A stretch of DNA of 51,989 nucleotides from the NCBI GenBank assembly GCA_021300495.1, contig JAJTDK010000004.1, positions 1 to 51,989 of the forward strand. The letters are read 5' to 3'. The stretch is from Limnohabitans sp. Its GTDB lineage: Bacteria; Pseudomonadota; Gammaproteobacteria; Burkholderiales; Burkholderiaceae_C. This document shows positions 16,824 through 23,836 of this stretch, piece after piece; within the stretch, counting starts at the first letter, position 1; each line of letters starts with the position of its first letter. The notes beneath the pieces are model-generated. The model was not told the origin of the DNA. It was given only the letters and a program-made list of their open reading frames with translations, and did not search any database. A program made the translations under genes and the position numbers.

Positions 16824-16873
16824 AATCAACAACCACTCGTTGTTGCGATTAAAACTTATCAGGAGACCTGAAC

Positions 16874-17863
16874 ATGCGATTTTTGAAGCCCCTGCTTGGC
16901 ATTGTATTTTCTTCGGTGATGGCCTTAAGCGCTTATGCGCAGCAAGCCCCTATTACTCTCCATGGCGCGTCCCAATTTGGTGACGACCACGCTTTTACCA
17001 AAGCCATGGTTAAGTTTGAAGAGTTGGTCAAAAAATATTACGGCAAGCCAGTTAATTTTGTTTTGCACAAAAACAGCGAATTGGGTCTCGAAAAAGATTA
17101 CTTCGCTTACATGAACCAAGGCAAAGCCGTTGATTACGCCATTGTTTCGCCGGCCCACATGTCTACCTTCTCCAAAGCAGCACCTTTTATCGACGCGCCC
17201 TTTTTGTTCAGCGATCTGGCTCACTGGAACAAAGTGCTTGACCAAGACTTGCTCAAGCCGATTGCTGATGAAGTCGAGCAAAAAGCCGAAGTCCGTTTGA
17301 TTGGCTATGCGGGCGGCGGTGTTCGCAATATTTTCTCCAACAAAGCTGCCGGCAATTTGAACGATCTCAAAAATCTGAAAGTACGCGTTCAAGGCGCACC
17401 CATCTGGAGCCGCACCTTCTCCGCTGTGGGCATGGCGCCAACCGTCATTGCTTACAACGAGGTCTATAACGCCATTCAAAACGGCGTGATCAATGCTGGC
17501 GAAAATGAAGCGGCTGGTGTTGAAGCCATGAAGTTTTACGAAGTGGCCCCTAGCATCTTGATGACACGCCATGCTATTACCATTCGCCCACTTTGCTTTT
17601 CAGTCAAGACTTTGAAGAAATTACCTGCAGATTTACAAGCAGCCATCATCAAGGCAGGCAAAGAAGCTGGCGCCTATGGTCGTCAAATCGAGTCCTCTGA
17701 AGATCAGGCCAAACTAGATAAATACGCTAAAGAAGGTAAATTAAAACAAGTGCCTTTTACACAGCGTGCTGAAATGCAAAAATTGGTTGACCCTGTCATG
17801 GCTGCCTACGCCAAAGAAGTGGGTGCCGATGCAATCTTCGCCAAAATCAACAGTTTGAAATAA
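16874..17863 (+). CDS. TRAP transporter periplasmic substrate-binding protein (DctP family), TRAP-2
   Basis: A 329-residue secreted receptor. A signal peptide covers about residues 1-22, ending near AYAQ. Mature features include FEELVKKYYGKPVNFVLHKN, KNLKVRVQGAPIWSRTF near residue 173 with the carboxylate-binding Arg, VIAYNEVYNAIQNGVINAGE, where family members contact the ligand, and a C-terminal helix. AGGAG precedes the ATG. It is the first gene of a rightward TRAP operon and is divided from dctQ by a strong terminator. The divergent neighbours are two dehydrogenases of sugar-acid type, so the ligand may be a sugar acid; this is inference. Confidence 0.93.
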   Translation: MRFLKPLLGIVFSSVMALSAYAQQAPITLHGASQFGDDHAFTKAMVKFEELVKKYYGKPVNFVLHKNSELGLEKDYFAYMNQGKAVDYAIVSPAHMSTFSKAAPFIDAPFLFSDLAHWNKVLDQDLLKPIADEVEQKAEVRLIGYAGGGVRNIFSNKAAGNLNDLKNLKVRVQGAPIWSRTFSAVGMAPTVIAYNEVYNAIQNGVINAGENEAAGVEAMKFYEVAPSILMTRHAITIRPLCFSVKTLKKLPADLQAAIIKAGKEAGAYGRQIESSEDQAKLDKYAKEGKLKQVPFTQRAEMQKLVDPVMAAYAKEVGADAIFAKINSLK

Positions 17864-17879
17864 AACTGATTGAGGTAGA

Positions 17880-17909
17880 ACGGGCAACCTTGGGTTGCCC
17901 GTTGTTTTT
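17880..17909 (+). terminator. Strong intrinsic terminator between TRAP-2 receptor and dctQ
   Basis: ACGGGCAACC (17880-17889) pairs perfectly with GGTTGCCCGT (17893-17902) around TTG, then TGTTTTT follows. It starts 17 bases after the receptor stop and ends 12 bases before the dctQ start. It has the same position as the terminator in TRAP-1 but an unrelated sequence. Confidence 0.92.
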
Positions 17910-17920
17910 AAATCCCTGGA

Positions 17921-18418
17921 ATGCCAATGCAAAAAATCCTTTCTTTGATCGATAGACTGCTTCATTTTTTGCTAATCACGACTGTGTTGCTTCTGATCAT
18001 TCCGGTCAGTCTACAAATCTTTTCCCGATTCACCGAATTGATTCCACGGTACATGTGGACCGAAGAGATGAGTCGGTTCTTTTTTGTTTGGCTCATCATG
18101 CTCGGCGCTACATTGGGGGTGCGCGAACGTCTTCACTTTGATGTCGATTTTTTGCCAAAACTTTCACCTCGCGCAACCCATGTGCTTCTGCGACTCAGCC
18201 AAACAGCGATGTTGGTTTTTTCAGTCGTCATTCTCTACTGGGGCATTGAGTTCACAAAGTTTGGCTGGAATCAAACTTCCGAATTGGCAGAGATGCCCAT
18301 GTGGTGGATCTTCATTGCATGGCCTATTGCCGGTTTTTTGTGGATTGTTTTTATGCTGGATCACATCTTCAATTCGAGTGACATCAGCGAAAGTTCTAAC
18401 CAGGGGTCCGTGATTTGA
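17921..18418 (+). CDS. TRAP transporter small membrane subunit (DctQ family), TRAP-2
   Basis: A 165-residue protein with four membrane segments. The first helix is followed by SLQIFSRFTELIPRYMWTEE, and then RFFFVWLIMLGATLGVRERL, which is the DctQ family pattern of an acidic W-x-E element leading into the second helix pair. It works as the accessory membrane subunit of the TRAP permease. Two close ATG codons (17921, 17927) are possible starts, both with only a weak ribosome site, consistent with low expression relative to the receptor. The stop overlaps the dctM TTG start. Confidence 0.9.
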   Translation: MPMQKILSLIDRLLHFLLITTVLLLIIPVSLQIFSRFTELIPRYMWTEEMSRFFFVWLIMLGATLGVRERLHFDVDFLPKLSPRATHVLLRLSQTAMLVFSVVILYWGIEFTKFGWNQTSELAEMPMWWIFIAWPIAGFLWIVFMLDHIFNSSDISESSNQGSVI

Positions 18419-19734
18419 GCGCTTCACTTTTATCGCCTTCAATGGCGGCACTTGTTCTCTTTGGTGGTTTCTTTTTACTGTTGGCAATTCGAGTTCCTGT
18501 CGCCTTTGCACTCGGACTGGCCGCTTTGCCTATTCTCATTTTGGAGCCTCGTTTGTCTCCCATGGTCTTGTTCAATGAAATGTTCAAGTCATACAACTCG
18601 TTCATTTTGTTGGCGGTACCCTTCTTTCTGCTCACCGCCAACTTGATGAACAGCGGAGGCATCACAGAACGATTAATGCGCTTATCGCGCGCATTGGTGG
18701 GCCACTTTCCTGGGGGCCTTGCTCAAATCAATGTGATCTTGTCGGTTTTCTTTGCAGGCATTTCTGGGTCATCTACTGCAGATGCGGCCAGTCAGGGTAA
18801 GCTTTTCATTGAGGCACAGGTAAAGGAAGGTTACGACTTGTCTTTCTCGATCGCCATCACCGCAGTGACTGCCGTGCTTGCCGTCATCATTCCGCCTTCA
18901 ATCTTGATGGTAGTGTGGGGTGGGGTTATTTCTACATCGATCGGCGCAATGTATTTGGCTGGCATTGTGCCTGGTTTGTTGATTGGACTGGCCCAAATGG
19001 CCACGGTCCATGCCTATGCCAAAAAACGCAACTACCCAGTCTACCCTCGCGCCAATTTAACTGAAATGTACAAGGCAGCCATTGTGTCCATTCCGGCCAT
19101 GATAACTCCCGTCATCATTGTCGGTGGCATCTTGGTAGGGCTTTTCACAGCCACAGAATCTGCAGCTGTAGCGGTCTTGTATGCGGCTGTTTTGTCCATG
19201 CTTTTTTACCGCGAAATGAATTGGAAAAGCTTCATTGCAGCCATTGTGGATACGGGCAAACTCAGCTCAGTCGCTTTATTTTGCGTCGGTACTGCGTCGG
19301 TCTTTGGCTGGCTGTTGGCCTATTACCAGATTCCTAAAGCACTGCTGGCCAACGTGACGGAATGGGAGCTTGGCGTTATTGGTGTCGGCTTATTGATTGC
19401 TGGCGCGTTTTTGGTTGTGGGCTGCTTCTTAGATGCCATACCTGCCATCATCATTGTTGGAACCACTTTACAACCATTGGCTGAATCTGTGGGCATGCAC
19501 CCCGTGCACTTTGCCATTGTTGGCATTGTGTCTTTGGCCTTTGGCCTCATCACACCGCCGTATGGCATGTGCCTCATGATATCTTGTGCCGTTGCCAAAG
19601 TACCTATCAGCTTTGCTATCAAAGACACCATGATCATGCTGATCCCTATGTTGGTCGTGCTGATGGCCATCATTGTGTTTCCAGACATCGTGCTGTTTTT
19701 ACCGCGATTTTTCTCACCCGAACTGATTAAGTAA
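18415..19734 (+). CDS. TRAP transporter large membrane subunit (DctM family), TRAP-2
   Basis: A 439-residue polytopic permease. Family marks include PFFLLTANLMNSGGITERL near residue 70, FFAGISGSSTADAASQGKLF near 112, VIIPPSILMVVWGGV near 160, LVGLFTATESAAVAVLYA mid-protein, and FGLITPPYGMCLMISCAVAK near the C-terminus. It moves the receptor-delivered acid inward with sodium. The start is TTG at 18415, overlapping the dctQ stop as TTGA; an in-frame ATG at 18442 is the alternative. It is the last gene of the operon and faces comEC across a strong dyad. Confidence 0.95.
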   Translation: MSASLLSPSMAALVLFGGFFLLLAIRVPVAFALGLAALPILILEPRLSPMVLFNEMFKSYNSFILLAVPFFLLTANLMNSGGITERLMRLSRALVGHFPGGLAQINVILSVFFAGISGSSTADAASQGKLFIEAQVKEGYDLSFSIAITAVTAVLAVIIPPSILMVVWGGVISTSIGAMYLAGIVPGLLIGLAQMATVHAYAKKRNYPVYPRANLTEMYKAAIVSIPAMITPVIIVGGILVGLFTATESAAVAVLYAAVLSMLFYREMNWKSFIAAIVDTGKLSSVALFCVGTASVFGWLLAYYQIPKALLANVTEWELGVIGVGLLIAGAFLVVGCFLDAIPAIIIVGTTLQPLAESVGMHPVHFAIVGIVSLAFGLITPPYGMCLMISCAVAKVPISFAIKDTMIMLIPMLVVLMAIIVFPDIVLFLPRFFSPELIK

Positions 19735-19743
19735 TTCTGAATC

Positions 19744-19774
19744 ATTGCAGGGTTGCAAATTGCAACTTTGCAAT
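19744..19774. other. 31-base near-perfect dyad between convergent dctM and comEC
   Basis: The dyad is centred on base 19759. The inner arms GTTGCAA (19752-19758) and TTGCAAC (19760-19766) are perfect, and the outer arms ATTGCA (19744-19749) and TGCAAT (19769-19774) are perfect. The two intervening pairs are G-T, allowed as G-U in the plus-strand RNA. No T-run follows. It probably folds as a 3'-end stem for the dctM message; it could also be a protein-binding site. Confidence 0.55.
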
Positions 19775-19777
19775 CGG

Positions 19778-22318
19778 CTAATCGGCAGACCTGGGCTCTA
19801 CCCTGCTAGGTGTATGCCAATAGCGCCGTCGAACTTCTCGTTCGCAACGCAATTGCTGAGGCTTGTCACTTTGCCAGTAGGCAGCACCACACTCAGAGGA
19901 TATCGACAAAGGGACACCCAGAGATTCGTAGCGTTCAACAACACGAGGTGCAGGGTGGCCATATCGATTTCGGTAACCCGCCTGAACCACTGCCCATTGC
20001 GGCATCAGGGCTTCAATGAAGCCATTTGTTGAAGATGTTTGACTGCCATGGTGCGGCACCAACAAAACACCCACTGGCTGCAAGGCCAAGCTTTGAAGCA
20101 AAGCCAACTCTTGAGGGGCTTCGATGTCCCCTACCAACAAGGCACTTCCAAAGTTGCGATCTTGTGCCATTTTTGAATGCGCCATTTGACTGGCATCCAC
20201 CCTCAAAACACAACTCAATCCATTGGCGCCAGCCAACTTGCTGTAATCGGAAAGAAGTGGGTGCAGCATTTCAAATTGAACGCCGTCCCACTCCCATTTC
20301 TGTCCAGCGATGCAAGCATGCACAGGGCGAATGCTCGCCAATGGGTGGCCCACTTCAACAGAACTCCACAGATCTGCATTGAGGTGTGCACGCAGCACTG
20401 CGGGCGCACCTCCCGTGTGATCTGCATCCCGGTGGCTAAGCATCACCCTGTCCAACTTCACGCCCAAGCGATTCAGCAAAGGCACCAACACCCTTTGCCC
20501 TGCATCTGAGGTCTCTGAGTACATAGGCCCCGCGTCGTAAAGCAAGGCATGATTAGCCGTTCTGAGCAACACCGCATTGCCTTGTCCCACATCGGCAAAC
20601 CACAGATCAAAATGACCAAGCTGTGGTTTAGGAACTTGCCACAGCAAGATTGGCAACATGAACAGCACACCCCAAGCACGCAAGTTCCATGGCCATGCTT
20701 GTAACAACATCAAGCCACCCAAAATAGCCAAGACCGCCAAGACAAAGGGCGGCGTTGGCATCAGCCAAACACTGCCTTGTAAACTGGCCAAAAGCGTGAG
20801 CATGTCCATCAGGGGTTGAAGGGCCCAAGAAGCCACCAGCCAAAGCGGTGAGGCCAATATACCCATCATGGCAATTGGGGTGACCACCCAAGTGACCCAC
20901 GGAATGGCCACCAAATTGGCCAGCAGGCCCACCCATGAAACCTGTCCAAAAAATAAAACAGCAAGCGGGGTTAAAGCCAGTGTGACCACCCATTGCTCTC
21001 GCAGCAAGCCCCTCAGAGACTGAAATGCTTTAGCCATCAAATAAAGGCCGATTGAATGAAACGTATTTTTTTGCACTGTGTCAGAGCCCTGATCCTCCAG
21101 CAGGGTGAGCTCAGAATGTTTCGATAGATCGCTGACCATCAAGACACCCACCGCCACAAAGCTCAACCAAAAACCAGCTTGTAGCAAAGCCCAAGGATCA
21201 AATGCAACCACCACCCACAAGGCCAAACCAAGGCTCCAAAAAGGTGGCCAACGCACGCCTCTGAGTTGAAGCAAACTCAGCACCCAAAGCATGATGACGG
21301 TCCTTTGAGAGGGCAAGCCCCAGCCACTGAACAGCGCATACAGTGTGGCCAACAGGGCACCTGCCAAGACAGCGGCATTCGGCGCTGGCCAAAGCAAACA
21401 AAGACGACTTCCACGCGCAGCAGAGAAGCGCCAAATTCCTCGCATTGCGCCAGCCATCACCCATGCAAACAAGGTAATGTGCAAACCAGAAATACTCATC
21501 AAATGCGCGACACCCGTAGCCCTGAAAAGATCCCAATCGGAGCTTTGAATGGCGGCCTGGTCACCCATGACCAATGCCGCAATCACGCCCGCCTTGGACC
21601 GACTCTGCGCATCGCCCGACACCAGTTTGCGTTCAATTTCAGATCGCACGTATTGCCGAGCTTGTGCGACGGGGTAAAGCCATGATGTCTGCATCTTTTG
21701 AGGCGCTTCAGCGCGCTTACCTGTCAGCACAGAACCTGTGGCCATGACCCCTTGTTCCCAACGCCATAAAGCCTCATCAAAGCCCCCTGGATTGAGCGTG
21801 CCATGGGGCGCTTTAAGGCGCACATTGAACTGCCATGTATCGCCCGCTTTGAGATCGGCCCAATGTCTACCTGACATCCAATCAGCGGACTCTCTGTCGT
21901 ACCAAGCAAGATCTATCCATTCCGGTACGACGACATTGTGAGATGAATTGACCTCCAAAGCAGATTGAACTTGAAATCTGAATCTGACACCGCTGGCGCT
22001 TTGCTGCGGCAATGATGCAATGACCCCCAAAAGCTTGAGTTCTTTTCCCTCTACCAAAGGATCCAGTCTGTGTTGAGCCTGCCAAAGGCAACGGGCATTG
22101 ACCAGGGACAAAGCCAGTGCAAACGAAATCAAGGCAGCCAAAAGACAGTTTGTAAAGTGCGCATTCTTGGTGTGAAACAAGCATGAGAGCACGCCAATGG
22201 AAAATGCCAAACTGCCAACACTCAAGACAAGAGGAAGCGACCATAGGCTGGCTTGTTGCAACTGAAGCGCTGTACCCAAAAGCCACCCGGTTAAGCACCA
22301 AGGCAATGTCCTCACCAT
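19778..22318 (-). CDS. comEC: DNA internalisation-related competence protein ComEC/Rec2
   Basis: An 846-residue inner-membrane channel protein for uptake of single-stranded DNA during natural transformation. The N-terminal third has membrane segments and an OB-like domain (PEWIDLAWYDRES region). The central competence domain carries VAHLMSISGLHITLFAWVMA and many membrane helices. The last third is a metallo-beta-lactamase-like domain with DVGQGNAVLLRT, SHRDADHTGGAPAVLRAH and LLVPHHGSQTSSTNGFIEAL, so the metal ligands are intact and nuclease-type activity on the incoming strand is plausible. Size and order match full-length ComEC. AAAGAAAGG lies just upstream of the ATG. No other competence gene is in the window. 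Confidence 0.95.
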   Translation of the reverse strand: MVRTLPWCLTGWLLGTALQLQQASLWSLPLVLSVGSLAFSIGVLSCLFHTKNAHFTNCLLAALISFALALSLVNARCLWQAQHRLDPLVEGKELKLLGVIASLPQQSASGVRFRFQVQSALEVNSSHNVVVPEWIDLAWYDRESADWMSGRHWADLKAGDTWQFNVRLKAPHGTLNPGGFDEALWRWEQGVMATGSVLTGKRAEAPQKMQTSWLYPVAQARQYVRSEIERKLVSGDAQSRSKAGVIAALVMGDQAAIQSSDWDLFRATGVAHLMSISGLHITLFAWVMAGAMRGIWRFSAARGSRLCLLWPAPNAAVLAGALLATLYALFSGWGLPSQRTVIMLWVLSLLQLRGVRWPPFWSLGLALWVVVAFDPWALLQAGFWLSFVAVGVLMVSDLSKHSELTLLEDQGSDTVQKNTFHSIGLYLMAKAFQSLRGLLREQWVVTLALTPLAVLFFGQVSWVGLLANLVAIPWVTWVVTPIAMMGILASPLWLVASWALQPLMDMLTLLASLQGSVWLMPTPPFVLAVLAILGGLMLLQAWPWNLRAWGVLFMLPILLWQVPKPQLGHFDLWFADVGQGNAVLLRTANHALLYDAGPMYSETSDAGQRVLVPLLNRLGVKLDRVMLSHRDADHTGGAPAVLRAHLNADLWSSVEVGHPLASIRPVHACIAGQKWEWDGVQFEMLHPLLSDYSKLAGANGLSCVLRVDASQMAHSKMAQDRNFGSALLVGDIEAPQELALLQSLALQPVGVLLVPHHGSQTSSTNGFIEALMPQWAVVQAGYRNRYGHPAPRVVERYESLGVPLSISSECGAAYWQSDKPQQLRCEREVRRRYWHTPSRVEPRSAD

Positions 22319-22407
22319 GTTGAGCCTTTCTTTGTGCCCACCATGGCGCAGCTTTTTTTAGTTTAGGAGGCCTTAGCTGCTATTTCGAAGCACACGCTGT
22401 TACGTTG

Positions 22408-22422
22408 ACTTGCAGTGCAAGT
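22408..22422. promoter_or_regulatory. 15-base perfect palindrome upstream of the RidA gene
   Basis: ACTTGCA (22408-22414) and TGCAAGT (22416-22422) mirror around G22415. It overlaps a TTGACT sequence (22405-22410) that could be a -35 box, although no good -10 box follows at the expected distance. It is a possible repressor site for the RidA gene or comEC. Confidence 0.4.
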
Positions 22423-22480
22423 GAAACAGTGTCACAGTGGAAACGCTTTAAACTTGAACCCTTTAACCCATTTTTACGAT

Positions 22481-22936
22481 ATGTCCATCTACAAACGCCT
22501 AGAAGAATTGCAAATCACTTTGCCACCTGTTGCCACACCCGCCGCAGCCTATGTCCCTTTTGCTCAAACTGGCAATTTGGTTTTTGTGAGCGGCCATATT
22601 GCCAAAAAGAACGGGCAAGCTTGGACGGGGCAATTTGGTAAAAATATTCAAACCGAAGAAGGCAAAGCTGCAGCCAGAGCGGTTGCAATCGACTTATTGG
22701 GAACCCTGCATGCGGCTGTCGGTGACCTTAACAAGGTCAAACGCATCGTCAAGGTGATGAGTCTGGTGAATTCAACATCTGAATTCACAGAGCAACACCT
22801 GGTGACCAATGGCTGCAGTGAGTTGTTGGGCCAGGTATTTGGCGATGCCGGCGCGCACGCTCGAAGTGCTTTTGGCGTTGCTCAACTGCCCATGGGTGCC
22901 TGCGTCGAGATTGAATTGATCGCCGAATTAGCCTAA
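22481..22936 (+). CDS. RidA/YjgF family protein
   Basis: A 151-residue protein starting MSIYKRLEELQITLP, with the RidA-family elements FVSGHIAKKNG near residue 32, AARAVAIDLLGTLHAAVGDL mid-protein, and HARSAFGVAQLPMGACVEIE near the C-terminus, where the conserved Arg binds the substrate carboxylate. RidA proteins hydrolyse reactive enamine/imine intermediates released by PLP enzymes. At 151 residues it belongs to the longer, YjgF-like rather than the classic 130-residue subgroup. The first upstream in-frame start would add 22 unlikely residues; no clear ribosome site is seen for either. Confidence 0.9.
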   Translation: MSIYKRLEELQITLPPVATPAAAYVPFAQTGNLVFVSGHIAKKNGQAWTGQFGKNIQTEEGKAAARAVAIDLLGTLHAAVGDLNKVKRIVKVMSLVNSTSEFTEQHLVTNGCSELLGQVFGDAGAHARSAFGVAQLPMGACVEIELIAELA

Positions 22937-23089
22937 TTCAACAAAATTGCCACACTGCCTATCTTTGCAAGTTCATAGCAAGGCAAAGCAACTATTGATA
23001 GTTTTGAGAGGGGAAATGGCGTTTTCCTAAAATAATTAATCACTTTTAACTACAAAATTATTAAATATTGATTAATAAATGCATACAAA

Positions 23090-23109
23090 AAGAATTATTA
23101 TGAATTCTT
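23090..23109. promoter_or_regulatory. Inverted repeat in the AT-rich leader of the response regulator gene
   Basis: AAGAATT (23090-23096) and AATTCTT (23103-23109) flank ATTATG. The 120 bases before it are strikingly AT-rich compared with the rest of the window. The site is about 28 bases before the start codon, so it may be an operator or an autoregulatory site. Confidence 0.4.
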
Positions 23110-23137
23110 AAGTAAACATTTAGACAGGAAATTCGCT

Positions 23138-23827
23138 ATGAAACCACTCTGTGTCAGCTTCGTCGAACAAGACTCTAACTTGGCGGAACAGGTCCTTGCC
23201 CACCTTCACACTGCAGGCATTCAATGCCATCACTACATTGACGCACAGGACTTAGCCGCACAAAACGCCCACCAAATCAGTGATGTTGTAGTTTTAGATG
23301 CCCTCACATTGGGCGAGCAAAGCCTGACCTATGCGGCCAAATTGGCCAAGCACCCAGAAGTTCGAGTGGTCATGATTGCCCCTGCCACCGAGCCCCAAGA
23401 GCGCATTGCCGCAATTGCTGCGGGTGCTGACGTCTGCATTAGCAAACCGTTTAACCCCAGTGAATTGATCGCCATCATTGAACGCTTGGCAGCAAGGCTT
23501 CCCAGAACCCTCAAAACCGGATGGACCATCGATCCGGTGCGGGCCTTGCTAACCGGCCCAGCCAACAATGCCATTGGGCTGACCGCCATGGAAACCGTTC
23601 TGCTGACGCAATTGGCCATGGCCCCCGAACAAGCATTGCGCAGCGATGCCTTAGAAATGGCCATCTGGGGCCTCTCAGATTTTTACAACAACAAACGCTT
23701 GCAAGTGTGTGTCTCAAGACTTCGCAAGAAATTAACCCACAGGAATGGCCCCGAAGAGTTGTTAGCTACTTGCTGGCGTTCCACTTACCAGTTTGTGCCG
23801 CGCATGCATTTCGCACCCAAAAGATAA
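23138..23827 (+). CDS. Atypical OmpR-type response regulator (receiver plus winged helix), orphan
   Basis: A 229-residue protein with an N-terminal receiver-like domain (about 1-120) and a C-terminal winged-helix DNA-binding domain (about 130-225). The phospho-acceptor position is Asp54 in VVVLDAL, and the conserved Lys is in CISKPFNPSEL. Two usual receiver residues look changed: the acidic pair reads VEQD, and the switch Thr/Ser position reads Ala in VMIAPA. The DNA-binding part has LTAMETVLLTQLA and CVSRLRKKLTHR, typical of OmpR-type recognition helices. No histidine kinase is adjacent. AGGAAA precedes the ATG. It probably regulates transcription with weak or no phosphorylation control. Confidence 0.85.
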   Translation: MKPLCVSFVEQDSNLAEQVLAHLHTAGIQCHHYIDAQDLAAQNAHQISDVVVLDALTLGEQSLTYAAKLAKHPEVRVVMIAPATEPQERIAAIAAGADVCISKPFNPSELIAIIERLAARLPRTLKTGWTIDPVRALLTGPANNAIGLTAMETVLLTQLAMAPEQALRSDALEMAIWGLSDFYNNKRLQVCVSRLRKKLTHRNGPEELLATCWRSTYQFVPRMHFAPKR

Positions 23828-23836
23828 ACCTCTGCT

